64,000 bases of DNA, from the NCBI RefSeq assembly GCF_900111155.1, contig NZ_FOGG01000008.1:17048-81047 (forward strand), written 5' to 3'. Positions 9,551 to 19,083 of the stretch are shown here, piece by piece. Every line of letters begins with the position of its first letter. The first letter of the stretch is position 1. The notes below the pieces were generated by a model. That model made no database searches and was not told the origin of the DNA. It saw only the letters and a program-made list of their open reading frames with translations. The DNA comes from Pedobacter rhizosphaerae (GTDB lineage Bacteria > Bacteroidota > Bacteroidia > Sphingobacteriales > Sphingobacteriaceae). Position numbers and translations under genes: made by a program.

Positions 9551-12337
9551 ATGGATTATCAATTCAAAGAAATAGAGCAAAAATGGCAAAAATTTTGGGC
9601 CGAAAACCAAACCTTTAAGGCCGAAAGTAATTCGGTAAAACCCAAATATTACGTGTTAGATATGTTCCCTTATCCTTCTGGGGCAGGCTTACATGTTGGC
9701 CATCCGCTTGGATACATTGCATCTGATATTTTTTCGAGATATAAAAGGTTGAAGGGATTCAATGTGTTGCATCCTATGGGATATGATTCTTTTGGTTTAC
9801 CAGCAGAGCAGTATGCTATTCAAACGGGGCAGCATCCGGCCATTACAACCGAAGCCAATATTGCTACCTATCGCCGTCAGTTAGACCAAATTGGTTTTTC
9901 TTTCGACTGGAGTAAAGAGGTTCGCACCAGTGAGCCATCTTATTACAAGTGGACACAGTGGATTTTTATGCAATTGTTCAATTCCTGGTATAATATCGAG
10001 AATGATCGTGCAGAAGATATCAGTACATTAATAGAGAAGTTTAACGCTTCTGGTACCGCAGATGTAAAGGCTGTGAGCGATGAAGATACAAAATCATTCT
10101 TACCGAGCGATTGGGCAACCTTTACTGATGAAGAGCGCCAGGAAGAATTATTAAAATACCGCTTAACTTATCTAAAGGAAAGTACCGTTAACTGGTGCCC
10201 GGCATTAGGAACAGTTTTGGCCAATGATGAAGTAAAGGATGGCTTCTCAGAGCGTGGAGGTTTCCCGGTTGAGCAAAAGAAAATGATGCAGTGGAGCATG
10301 AGGATCACTGCTTATGCCGACAGACTTTTAAGAGGTTTGGATACCATTGATTGGCCTGAGCCATTAAAAGAAATGCAACGCAACTGGATTGGTAAAAGTG
10401 TAGGTGCTTCCGTAAAATTCCAGGTGGAAGGTAGCGAGAAGCAGATTGAAGTTTTTACTACCCGTGTAGATACCATTTTTGGGGTTTCCTATCTGGTACT
10501 GGCACCTGAGCACGAATGGGTGGCCGAATTGACTACTGCAGATCAAAAAGCCGATATTGAAAACTATATTGCTAAAACTAAAAAGAAATCGGAATTAGAC
10601 CGCATGGCGGATACTAAAACTGTTTCGGGCGCATTTACAGGAAGCTATGTTATTAATCCGGTGAGTGGCGAACGCATTCAATTGTGGATTGCTGATTACG
10701 TTTTAGCGGGATATGGAACGGGTGCCGTAATGGGTGTACCTAGTGGCGATCAACGCGATTGGTTATTCGCTACACATTTTAATTTACCTATTGTTCAAAT
10801 TTTAGATGCACAAAAGGAAATTGAAGTTCAGGCCGACCCAACTAAGGAAGGAAAATATATTAATTCTGGATTTATCGATGGCATGACCTATCAGGAGGCT
10901 GTACCGTTTTTAAATAATTGGTTGGAAGAAAAGAGACTGGGTAAAGCAAAAGTTAATTTCCGTCAGCGGGATGCTATTTTCGGTCGCCAAAGATACTGGG
11001 GAGAGCCTATTCCGGTTTACTTTAAAGATGGCCTTCCTTATTTATTACAAGAAGAAGAGTTGCCTTTACTGTTACCAGAAATTGATAAATATTTGCCTAC
11101 CGAAACAGGTGAACCACCATTGGGCAGGGCAGAAAATTGGAAATATGAAGACCAGTATGAATATGAACTAAGTACTATGCCAGGATGGGCAGGAAGTAGC
11201 TGGTATTGGTACCGTTATATGGATGCAAAAAATGATCATGCTTTTGCCTCAAAAGAAGCTGTTGACTATTGGAAATCAGTTGATTTATATATTGGAGGTT
11301 CGGAACACGCTACCGGACACTTGCTATACAGCCGTTTCTGGAATAAGTTCTTAAAAGATTTGGGCTATACCCATGAAGAAGAACCTTTTAAGAAATTGAT
11401 TAACCAGGGCATGATTCAGGGTAGAAGTAACTTTGTTTATCGTGTAAGTGATGAAGATGGAAAACCGACCAATACTTATGTTTCTGCAGGATTAAGAAAG
11501 GATTATAAAACATCTGCTTTGCACGTTGATGTAAACATTGTAGAGAACGATATACTGGATTTGAATAAATTTAAAGCCTGGCGTGAAGAATATGCCAATG
11601 CTGAATTTATTTTAGAAGGTGGCAAATACATCTGTGGCGTAGAGGTAGAGAAGATGTCTAAATCAAAGTTCAATGTGGTTAATCCAGATGATTTGATTGA
11701 GCGTTACGGTGCTGACACTTTGCGCATGTACGAGATGTTTTTAGGTCCGCTAGAGCAAAGTAAGCCATGGAATACCAACGGTATTGAAGGGGTTTTCAAG
11801 TTCTTACGTAAATTCTGGCGTTTGTTCCACAACGAAGACTTAACATTCCACGTAAATGATGCCATTCCAACGAAGGCAGAATTGAAGTCATTGCATAAAA
11901 TCATTAAAAAGGTACAGGATGATGTGGAGCGTTTTTCGTTTAATACCTCAGTATCTAGTTTTATGATTGCAGTAAACGAGTTAACGGATTTAAAATGCAA
12001 AAACCGTCAGGTATTGGAAGATATGGTGATTATTTTATCGCCTTATGCACCACATATCTGTGAAGAACTTTGGGTTTTATTGGGTAATGAAGCGGGAACA
12101 CTTTCTTACACCGCATTCCCAACCTTCAACCCGGCTTACCTGGTAGAAGATGAGTTTGCTTATCCGGTTTCTGTAAATGGTAAAATGAAAATGAACATCA
12201 ATTTGCCATTAACTTTAGAGCAAAAGGAAGCCGAGGCAATTGTTTTAGCCAATGAGCAATTCCAGAAATACTTAGAAGGCAAGACACCTAAAAAGATCAT
12301 TTTTGTAAAAGGAAAGATTATTAACGTAGTGGTTTAG
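9551..12337 (+). CDS. leuS: Leucyl-tRNA synthetase
   Basis: 928 aa, class Ia synthetase charging tRNA-Leu in the cytosol. The HIGH motif appears as HVGH at residues 48-51 (preceded by [10 protein letters not shown]), and KMSKS lies at 701-705. The CP1 editing insertion lies at about 230-420 with the conserved GTGAVMGVP region. The anticodon-binding domain follows (~750-880). Length fits Bacteroidota LeuS. It stands alone, with its own promoter-like sequence and a strong terminator at 12394-12427. Confidence 0.98.
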   Translation: MDYQFKEIEQKWQKFWAENQTFKAESNSVKPKYYVLDMFPYPSGAGLHVGHPLGYIASDIFSRYKRLKGFNVLHPMGYDSFGLPAEQYAIQTGQHPAITTEANIATYRRQLDQIGFSFDWSKEVRTSEPSYYKWTQWIFMQLFNSWYNIENDRAEDISTLIEKFNASGTADVKAVSDEDTKSFLPSDWATFTDEERQEELLKYRLTYLKESTVNWCPALGTVLANDEVKDGFSERGGFPVEQKKMMQWSMRITAYADRLLRGLDTIDWPEPLKEMQRNWIGKSVGASVKFQVEGSEKQIEVFTTRVDTIFGVSYLVLAPEHEWVAELTTADQKADIENYIAKTKKKSELDRMADTKTVSGAFTGSYVINPVSGERIQLWIADYVLAGYGTGAVMGVPSGDQRDWLFATHFNLPIVQILDAQKEIEVQADPTKEGKYINSGFIDGMTYQEAVPFLNNWLEEKRLGKAKVNFRQRDAIFGRQRYWGEPIPVYFKDGLPYLLQEEELPLLLPEIDKYLPTETGEPPLGRAENWKYEDQYEYELSTMPGWAGSSWYWYRYMDAKNDHAFASKEAVDYWKSVDLYIGGSEHATGHLLYSRFWNKFLKDLGYTHEEEPFKKLINQGMIQGRSNFVYRVSDEDGKPTNTYVSAGLRKDYKTSALHVDVNIVENDILDLNKFKAWREEYANAEFILEGGKYICGVEVEKMSKSKFNVVNPDDLIERYGADTLRMYEMFLGPLEQSKPWNTNGIEGVFKFLRKFWRLFHNEDLTFHVNDAIPTKAELKSLHKIIKKVQDDVERFSFNTSVSSFMIAVNELTDLKCKNRQVLEDMVIILSPYAPHICEELWVLLGNEAGTLSYTAFPTFNPAYLVEDEFAYPVSVNGKMKMNINLPLTLEQKEAEAIVLANEQFQKYLEGKTPKKIIFVKGKIINVVV

Positions 12338-12393
12338 GTTGAGCCAAAGCTAAGCTTAAATACAGAAGCTGAAAGCGAAGTATAAAATAAAAG

Positions 12394-12427
12394 AAAAACC
12401 CGAGGAGTTTGTACTTCTCGGGTTTTT
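12394..12427 (+). terminator. Intrinsic terminator after leuS
   Basis: Perfect 11-bp arms, AAAAACCCGAG at 12394-12404 and CTCGGGTTTTT at 12417-12427, with a 12-nt loop. Confidence 0.85.
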
Positions 12428-12429
12428 TA

Positions 12430-12678
12430 TTAGGTAGTCAACTGATTGTTTAATTGTTGAACTGTTTAATTGTTTAACTGGAAACTGCAAACTGCATGGT
12501 GCTGGTGAGTTGCTTAGCTGTTGAGTTGGTTAGCGGTCCAATTGCTCAACTGTACATCGTCAACTGCAAACTGATTGTTTAATTGTTGAACTGTTTAATT
12601 GCTCAACTGGAAACTGATTGCTTAATTGTTTAACTGGAAACTGGAATCTGCCAACTGAAAACTGCCTACTGAAAACTG
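12430..12678. repeat. Dense AACTG/TTTAATTG degenerate repeat field
   Basis: About 250 bp between leuS and the helicase gene are composed almost wholly of AACTG, GAAACTG, GTTTAATTG and GCTCAACTG words. One 32-nt stretch occurs twice exactly, at 12441-12472 and 12570-12601 (129-bp offset). There is no ORF. Confidence 0.7.
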
Positions 12679-12680
12679 CC

Positions 12681-13973
12681 TTAAGCTTTTCTTCTGTTGC
12701 CGCCAAACTTTCTGTTATTGCTTGCATTTCTAGGTTTGCCGCTCATGTTACCATCACCGCTTTTACCGCCGCCGCCACCTTTTGATGGGCGTTGTGGTTT
12801 GCGTTTAACCTGAGCCTTAGCCAACATACTTTGCCAGCTTAAAGGATAAGGATGGTCTTCAACAATTGGAAGCGTAATCTTAATCAGTTTCTGAATGTCT
12901 AGTAAATATTCATTCTCTTCTGCATCACAGAAAGAAATGGCATTCCCATTTGCACCTGCTCTACCGGTACGACCTATACGGTGTACATAACTTTCAGGAA
13001 TATTCGGTAATTCATAATTGAATACGTGAGAAAGTTGCTCAATGTCAATTCCTCTAGCAGCAATATCGGTTGCTACCAATACACGGATTTTCTTTTCTTT
13101 AAATTCTGTTAATGCTCTTTGACGGGCATTTTGTGATTTATTTCCATGAATGGCTGCGGCTTTAACGCCTGCGTGACCTAAATCCTTTGCAATTCTATCT
13201 GCACCGTGTTTTGTACGGGTAAAAACCAGTGCTGTTTCAATGCTCTTATCTCCTAAAAGGTGAATTAACAACTTCTTTTTATCTGGCTTATCAACGAAAT
13301 AAATAGACTGATTAATGGTTTCAGCCGTAGAAGAAATAGGGGTAACCTCTACCTTGGTAGGGTTAGATAAAATGGTATTGGCTAATTTTTGAATTTCATC
13401 AGGCATGGTTGCCGAGAAAAATAAGGTCTGGCGTTTCGCAGGGAGTTTAGCCACCACTCTTTTTACATCGTGGATAAAACCCATATCCAACATCCTGTCT
13501 GCTTCATCTAACACAAAAAGCTCGATAGTGTTTAAATTAATGAATCCCTGATTCATCAAATCCAACAAACGACCCGGTGTAGCTACCAGAATATCCACAC
13601 CTCTTTTAAGGGCATCAGTTTGCGGTGTTTGTCCAACGCCACCAAAAATAACCAAATGGCGCAGGTTTAAATTCCGCCCGTAAGCCTTAAAGCTTTCTTC
13701 AATTTGAATGGCAAGCTCTCTTGTTGGGGTTAAAACTAATGCTTTAATATTTTTTGAAGCTTTAGTGTTGATGTGCTTCTCATGTAAAAGTTGTAACATG
13801 GGAATAGCAAATGCGGCAGTTTTACCTGTTCCGGTTTGCGCGCAGCCTAATAAATCTTTTCCTTTTAAAATGGTAGGAATTGATTGTTCTTGTATGGGGG
13901 TTGGTTGTGTATAACCTTCGGTCTCAAGTGCCTTTAAAATAGGCTCAATGAGGTTTAATTCTTTAAATAACAT
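12681..13973 (-). CDS. DEAD-box RNA helicase, RhlE-like
   Basis: 430 aa. It unwinds RNA duplexes with ATP, likely in ribosome assembly or RNA decay. Motifs in order: Q motif (FKELNLIEPILKALETEGY, PTPIQEQSIP), Walker A AQTGTGKTAAF, PTRELAIQ, DEAD at LDEADRMLDMGF, SAT, then the helicase C motifs RGIDI and HRIGRTGRAG. The C-terminal ~50 residues are basic and glycine/asparagine-rich, as in RhlE-type tails. It has a ~120-nt leader carrying a hairpin (see 14052-14074). Confidence 0.93.
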   Translation of the reverse strand: MLFKELNLIEPILKALETEGYTQPTPIQEQSIPTILKGKDLLGCAQTGTGKTAAFAIPMLQLLHEKHINTKASKNIKALVLTPTRELAIQIEESFKAYGRNLNLRHLVIFGGVGQTPQTDALKRGVDILVATPGRLLDLMNQGFINLNTIELFVLDEADRMLDMGFIHDVKRVVAKLPAKRQTLFFSATMPDEIQKLANTILSNPTKVEVTPISSTAETINQSIYFVDKPDKKKLLIHLLGDKSIETALVFTRTKHGADRIAKDLGHAGVKAAAIHGNKSQNARQRALTEFKEKKIRVLVATDIAARGIDIEQLSHVFNYELPNIPESYVHRIGRTGRAGANGNAISFCDAEENEYLLDIQKLIKITLPIVEDHPYPLSWQSMLAKAQVKRKPQRPSKGGGGGKSGDGNMSGKPRNASNNRKFGGNRRKA

Positions 13974-14051
13974 GTATAATTTCTAAATATTTGCGAAGAA
14001 GCCGGAACAATCATCAGAGATGAAGGACTAGCTTGCGGAGAGAGCGATTTA

Positions 14052-14074
14052 TTGTGATAGAGAAAAAATCACAA
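14052..14074 (-). other. Hairpin in the helicase 5' leader
   Basis: 7-bp inverted repeat, TTGTGAT at 14052-14058 and ATCACAA at 14068-14074, located inside the predicted untranslated leader of the helicase mRNA. Confidence 0.4.
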
Positions 14075-14097
14075 ATGCCATATTCCTGCTTCGGGGG

Positions 14098-14105
14098 CAA
14101 AGATA
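14098..14105 (-). promoter_or_regulatory. Probable -7 element of the helicase gene
   Basis: Read on the minus strand, the sequence is TATCTTTG, an exact TAnnTTTG match. No clear TTTG partner is seen upstream. It would give a leader of about 120 nt. Confidence 0.4.
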
Positions 14106-14268
14106 GGTAAATTAATTTGTATTTAAGATTACTGTGGTATTCTAAGGAATTAGCATGCAACTAAACATAGCTAATGCTTTAAGGCAAAATCAGGCTGTTA
14201 AAAAATGCTAAAATTTTCAGGCCCAAAGCAATAAAACCGTATTATTGCACTTATACGTACATATTAAT

Positions 14269-16035
14269 ATGTGGAATAAGAATCTAAAAAATTTCATGCT
14301 TCTGGTTTTTTTACTGGGCTTCCAAACAATTGCTTTCGGACAAAGTAAAAAGGTACAACTTCCTGCCAATTGGTTTAATCTTGATCTAATAGAAAGTGGT
14401 TATTTTGGAATCAGTACCGAAAAGGCTTATCGCGAGCTACTAAAGGACAAAAAGCCTAAAGAAAAGATTATTGTTGCAGTAATTGATGGTGGAGTAGACA
14501 CGAAGCACGAGGATTTGAAGGATGTGCTGTGGACGAATAAAAACGAAATTCCAGGAAACGGTATAGACGATGATGGAAATGGCTATGTTGATGATATACA
14601 TGGCTGGAATTTTATAGGCTCAAAAAAAGGAAATCTGGAGTTTGATAACCTGGAATTGGTTAGGTTGTTGCGGATATACACGCCTAAATATCAGTCTACT
14701 ACAAATTTAACTCCCTTAGATAGTGCACAAAAGGAGGAATTCAGGTTATACAAAAAAATGGTTGGCGATTTTGGTAAAAAATATGAAGATGCCAGCAAAA
14801 CCTTTCCTGTACTCATTGCCATTAAGAAAGTAATGGATTCTGTTGCTAAAATTAATAACAAACCAGTAGCCAGTTTAGAAGATATTGATAAATATGTGCC
14901 CGATAATGAAGATGAAGAATATGTAAAAACCATTATTAAAAAAGGCACCAAGGAAGAGGGAAGTGTAGAGAAGTTTTATAAGAGTATTAAGGATGGGTAC
15001 GATCAATACGATGCCATGCTTAAATACAATTTGAATCCAAAATACGATCCACGTGCAGCATTGGTAGGCGATGATTATAGCAATTCGAACCAGCGTAATT
15101 ATGGTAACAATGATGTAAAAGGACCTGATGCAAAGCACGGAACCCACGTTTCAGGTATTATTGGTGCCAATCGCCTCAATAATTTAGGGATAATGGGAGT
15201 GGCTAATCATGTTGAGATCATGGCCATTCGAGTTGTACCTACTGGCGATGAACGGGATAAGGATGTAGCCAACGGAATAAGATATGCGGTAGATAATGGG
15301 GCGAAGGTAGTTAACATGAGTTTTGGAAAATCGTACAAGTGGGATAAGAAAGTGGTAGATGAAGCTGTCAAATATGCAGAAAGCAAAGGCGTTCTACTGG
15401 TTCACGCCGCTGGTAATGATAATCAGAACAATGATATTGAAGAAAACTACCCTAATAAATACTTTGATAGCCCTGAAGCGGAAGCTTATAAGGAAGCACA
15501 TAAAAAGCCCTTTAACCCCGACTTTAGTCCGCCAAAGGCAATTAACCAGAATGGAATGGGAATGAGGCCACCATTAGAACGGAATGCGATTATTAAACCT
15601 GCTCCCTTAGATTCTGCTAAATATAAACTACCTCATGCTTCTAATTGGATAGAGGTAGGTGCCAGTGCCTATAAAGATGATGATAACCTAAAAGCCGATT
15701 TTTCTAATTACGGTAAATATAATGTAGATGTTTTTGCACCAGGTTTTTTAATTAACTCTACCATTCCGGAAGGTAAATATGAAGAATTGGATGGTACAAG
15801 TATGGCATCTCCTGTAGTGGCCGGATTGGCAGCCTTAATTTTAAGTTACTACCCTCAATTAAAGCCGGCTCAGGTACGGGAGATCATCATGAAATCTGTG
15901 AGCAAGGTGAATCACAAAATCAAGTATAAGAATGAAAAAGACGAAAATGTGAAAGTTCCTTTTTCTGATATCTGCGTAAGTGGTGGTATTGTCAATGCCT
16001 ATCAAGCGTTGAAGCTGGCCGAAACTTATAAGTAG
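14269..16035 (+). CDS. Subtilisin-like serine protease (S8), secreted
   Basis: 588 aa from the ATG at 14269, which begins a good signal peptide (cleavage near FGQ-SKK). A TTG 24 bp upstream is less likely. Catalytic triad: Asp73 in AVIDGGVDTKHEDLK, His290 in KHGTHVSGIIG, Ser511 in GTSMASPVVAGL. The Asp-to-His distance of ~217 residues is much longer than the ~32 of subtilisin, so a helical, Lys-rich domain of roughly 180 residues is inserted there. No sorting domain is visible at the C-terminus. It is an exported endopeptidase; substrate unknown. Confidence 0.92.
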   Translation: MWNKNLKNFMLLVFLLGFQTIAFGQSKKVQLPANWFNLDLIESGYFGISTEKAYRELLKDKKPKEKIIVAVIDGGVDTKHEDLKDVLWTNKNEIPGNGIDDDGNGYVDDIHGWNFIGSKKGNLEFDNLELVRLLRIYTPKYQSTTNLTPLDSAQKEEFRLYKKMVGDFGKKYEDASKTFPVLIAIKKVMDSVAKINNKPVASLEDIDKYVPDNEDEEYVKTIIKKGTKEEGSVEKFYKSIKDGYDQYDAMLKYNLNPKYDPRAALVGDDYSNSNQRNYGNNDVKGPDAKHGTHVSGIIGANRLNNLGIMGVANHVEIMAIRVVPTGDERDKDVANGIRYAVDNGAKVVNMSFGKSYKWDKKVVDEAVKYAESKGVLLVHAAGNDNQNNDIEENYPNKYFDSPEAEAYKEAHKKPFNPDFSPPKAINQNGMGMRPPLERNAIIKPAPLDSAKYKLPHASNWIEVGASAYKDDDNLKADFSNYGKYNVDVFAPGFLINSTIPEGKYEELDGTSMASPVVAGLAALILSYYPQLKPAQVREIIMKSVSKVNHKIKYKNEKDENVKVPFSDICVSGGIVNAYQALKLAETYK

Positions 16036-16037
16036 AT

Positions 16038-16105
16038 CGGTTGGCAGTTTTCAGTTTTCAGTTCGCTGTTAACAGTTCAGGTTTGAATTTACAGTTCTTG
16101 GCATC
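16038..16105. repeat. CAGTTTTCAGTT-type repeat patch
   Basis: The gap between the convergent protease and deacetylase genes is made of GGCAGTTTTCAGTTTTCAG-like words, the same family as at 1120-1235 and 12430-12678. Confidence 0.6.
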
Positions 16106-16107
16106 AA

Positions 16108-16881
16108 TTAAATGGTTTGGATAAAATCATGAAAAGTGCCAAATGGATAGCCTTTTGCCTTCATCCAGGCGATTAGTTGCTCCATGCGTTTAATCATTTT
16201 CGTGCCTGTATTTTTCCGAACATACCCCGGGAAACCAAAACGTTCAACATCATCCAAATCGGTAAATTCCCATGGGTGAAAGTAAATGTTAAGGTAGTTA
16301 TCTTTTTTATAGGTCCACTGGGCTAAAAACTTGTAAATACTGAGCGGTAGGTTATGGAAAGAAAGCCAAAATAACGGGAATCTAATAACAGGACTTACTG
16401 AGGCAGGAATCTGCAATACCTCATTTTTTCTAAAAAAGGTTCTGGATATATGGAAGTTATTATATCTTCCTGGCAAATAAGTTGGGTTAATGGAGGTATT
16501 GTAAACATAGCCAGCTTTCTGAACTTCTTTTTCATCTACGGGCATCATTCTGGCCATGCGGTAACCTGTTATCTCTACCCCCGATAACTTTTGCAGTTTG
16601 CGTTTAGATTGGAGTAAATGTTCGGGTTTAAAATCGGAATGGTAATAGCCATGTGAAGCGAGTTCATGCCCGGTTTCTGTAATTCTTTTAATTAAGTCAG
16701 GAATATTTTCGGCAAAGGTAACAGTACAGAAAAAGGTAGCTTTAACATCATACCGATCTAAGAGGTCTAAAATGGCTATGGTGCCGGCACGAGATATGGC
16801 AATCTGGTCTTCAAATGCAATCTCCTTGCCGTATTCAAATGGCATATCAAACTCTTCTATATCAAAACTTAGTAATACCAT
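16108..16881 (-). CDS. Polysaccharide deacetylase family protein (NodB fold)
   Basis: 257 aa, no signal peptide, so cytosolic. It begins with the metal-site aspartate motif SFDIEEFD. The zinc histidines lie in HELASHGYYHSDF (HxxxH). YRMARMM follows, and YFHPWEF lies near residue 215. This architecture is shared with deacetylases acting on lipid-linked or polysaccharide sugars. Its ATG overlaps the stop of the GT2 gene by one base. Next to a polyprenyl-sugar type GT2 and a GT87 enzyme it may deacylate a lipid-linked sugar, ArnD-like; this role is inferred from context. Confidence 0.85.
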   Translation of the reverse strand: MVLLSFDIEEFDMPFEYGKEIAFEDQIAISRAGTIAILDLLDRYDVKATFFCTVTFAENIPDLIKRITETGHELASHGYYHSDFKPEHLLQSKRKLQKLSGVEITGYRMARMMPVDEKEVQKAGYVYNTSINPTYLPGRYNNFHISRTFFRKNEVLQIPASVSPVIRFPLFWLSFHNLPLSIYKFLAQWTYKKDNYLNIYFHPWEFTDLDDVERFGFPGYVRKNTGTKMIKRMEQLIAWMKAKGYPFGTFHDFIQTI

Positions 16882-17813
16882 TATCTAGTTGGAATGTTGG
16901 TTGAACGGATAATATAATTAGGACGGTTTTTGCTCTGCATAAACATTTTCCCCACGTAAATGCCAATAATCCCTAAGATAATTAATTGTAAACCTCCGAA
17001 GAAGACGATAGTCATGATGACAGAGGCCCAGCCAGAAACTTCTACATGGTTTAAAAAGGCATAAAGTACATAAGGAACGTATAATACTGAAGCAAATGAA
17101 AGGATAAAACCTAAATAAACAGCAGAATAAAGTGGCTTAATGCTAAACGAAGTAACACCATGCAGGGCTAACCTAAACATTTTTTTAATGGTATATTTAC
17201 TTTTTCCAGAGAAACGGGCAGCAGGATTATATTTAATGGCATATTGCTTAAATCCTAACCATTTTACTAATCCGCGTAGGAAAGGTTCATTTTCCTGGAA
17301 ATTGCGAAAAACATTCACAACTTTCTGATCAAGTAATCTAAAATCGGCTGCTCCAGCTTCTAATTCAATATCTGATAGCCAGTTTAACAATTTATAAAAT
17401 AGACTGGAAGAACTTCTTTTACCTTTAGACAGGTTTTTATCCTCTTCTCTAATGGTATACACCACTTCGAAGCCTTCTTCCCATTTTTGAATCATCTGGG
17501 GAATCAACTCTGGTGGGTGCTGCATATCGCAATCCATAGAAATGACACAATCGCCAAAGGCATGGTCCATTCCGGCTTTAACGGCTAATTGGTGCCCGAA
17601 GTTTTTGGAGAACTCTAAAAAAAAGATGTTCTCGGCCGTTGCGGCATATTCTTTTATTCTTTCGAGCGTATGGTCTGCACTTCCATCATCTACTAAAATA
17701 ATTTCGTAGTTATAATTAAGCGTCGCAAATACACCTTTAATACTCTCTGCAATTACAAAAATATTATCTGCTTCGTTGTAAGCAGGGATAACTATAGAAA
17801 CTAATTTATTCAT
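16881..17813 (-). CDS. GT2 glycosyltransferase, polyprenyl-phosphate sugar synthase type
   Basis: 310 aa. GT-A domain at residues ~5-220 with VSIVIPAYNEADN, ILVDDGSADHT and the metal-binding DCDMQHPPEL motif, then two membrane segments at about 232-255 and 265-290. This is the DPM1/ArnC/GtrB layout: transfer of a nucleotide-activated sugar to undecaprenyl phosphate at the inner face of the inner membrane. It overlaps the GT87 gene by 4 bp and the deacetylase by 1 bp, so the three are a tight operon. Confidence 0.9.
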   Translation of the reverse strand: MNKLVSIVIPAYNEADNIFVIAESIKGVFATLNYNYEIILVDDGSADHTLERIKEYAATAENIFFLEFSKNFGHQLAVKAGMDHAFGDCVISMDCDMQHPPELIPQMIQKWEEGFEVVYTIREEDKNLSKGKRSSSSLFYKLLNWLSDIELEAGAADFRLLDQKVVNVFRNFQENEPFLRGLVKWLGFKQYAIKYNPAARFSGKSKYTIKKMFRLALHGVTSFSIKPLYSAVYLGFILSFASVLYVPYVLYAFLNHVEVSGWASVIMTIVFFGGLQLIILGIIGIYVGKMFMQSKNRPNYIIRSTNIPTR

Positions 17814-18994
17814 TTATTGGCAATCTGATAGGTTCCAAAATCTTCTTTCAGCATTTGATAGGTCAAAGTTAGCCAAATTACCACGCATGGTAGTGCTTTA
17901 AGCGAGTTTAAACGGATAAATTCTTTAACGGTGCGAGGGAAAATATCTGTAGGGGATAAGCTTGTAAGTAGAAAGGCGAAAACAAATAGGGCGATGATCC
18001 ATGCCGGTTTAGGGCTCGGTTGAACGATAAACCAAATGGCTACTCCGGCAAAAGCAATAATATAGGTTGGAGATTCGGATCCGCTGCTAAAAATGACTGT
18101 GAAAATGAGCGTTGAAGCCAGAAGCATGAGCTGGAACCCTAGGTTTTTATATTGTTTGATTCTGAAATAAGGCAGCGCAAATAAGATAAGTCCGCCAATT
18201 AGAAAGGGACCGTTAGGAATAGTCACATCTCCAGATATCCTGCGTACCATACCCATAAGTGAAATATCCTGAAAAGAAGTTAGTGATGCATTTAAGGAAT
18301 TTTTGTGGGTTAAAGATTGATACCAATCCTGATAACTCTGTATAATAAAGGCTGGTGAAGAGATGGCCATTGGCAATACAAACAACACCAGAAATGCCGC
18401 AATTCCTCCTAAAATGAATTTAAACTTATTTTTAGTAAAGAAGAAAAAAGCCAGTCCTACAATACCATATAGTTTAATTAATGTGCCTAAAGCAATAAAA
18501 AAAGCCGATTGAACCTCTTTCCTTTGAACTGCGTAAGAAAAGCTCAATAAAATTAAACCGGTAAGTGCAATATTAAATTGAAAGCTGAATAATGCCGTTA
18601 AAGTTTCGTGGGCACAGATCCAGGCAATTATTGTTTTTTTATTTTGGGAAAGTGGCAAGCTGTAAATTCCCCAAAGTAAGATAGCTACATTAGCAATGTT
18701 CCATAGGAAAGTTCCCAGGCCATCGGGTAGTAAGGCAAAAGGTGCTGCAAATAACGAGAAAACAGGCCCATAGTGGTTACTATCCAAGTATTCAGCGTAG
18801 TTCTTGTAAAGATTTTGGGCATCCAGCGTATGCCAGAAAACATATTTATAAATGAGGTAATTATTGAAGCTATGGTGTAAATATTGTTTGCTGGTTGCGA
18901 TAATAGCCAGTAAAACATATAAAACAATAATACATTCCTTTCTCAATAGAAAAGCGATCGCTTTTTGAAAATTTGGTTTGCTCAACAGGGTCAT
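17810..18994 (-). CDS. GT87-family (DUF2029) membrane glycosyltransferase
   Basis: 394 aa with about ten membrane segments. The first periplasmic loop holds DAQNLYKNYAEYLDSNHYGPVFS-type sequence, matching the acidic/aromatic loop of GT-C enzymes of the GT87 (PimE-like) group, which use polyprenyl-phosphate sugars as donors on the outer face of the membrane. First gene of the operon with GT2 and deacetylase. The acceptor is unknown. Confidence 0.8.
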   Translation of the reverse strand: MTLLSKPNFQKAIAFLLRKECIIVLYVLLAIIATSKQYLHHSFNNYLIYKYVFWHTLDAQNLYKNYAEYLDSNHYGPVFSLFAAPFALLPDGLGTFLWNIANVAILLWGIYSLPLSQNKKTIIAWICAHETLTALFSFQFNIALTGLILLSFSYAVQRKEVQSAFFIALGTLIKLYGIVGLAFFFFTKNKFKFILGGIAAFLVLFVLPMAISSPAFIIQSYQDWYQSLTHKNSLNASLTSFQDISLMGMVRRISGDVTIPNGPFLIGGLILFALPYFRIKQYKNLGFQLMLLASTLIFTVIFSSGSESPTYIIAFAGVAIWFIVQPSPKPAWIIALFVFAFLLTSLSPTDIFPRTVKEFIRLNSLKALPCVVIWLTLTYQMLKEDFGTYQIANK

Positions 18995-19083
18995 TGTGAT
19001 TTTGCCACAATATAAGGAATTTCTGTGTAGTGAATTACTTCAACAAGGCACATAAATTTCTTTTAAAGGGATTGGAGTGCTGT

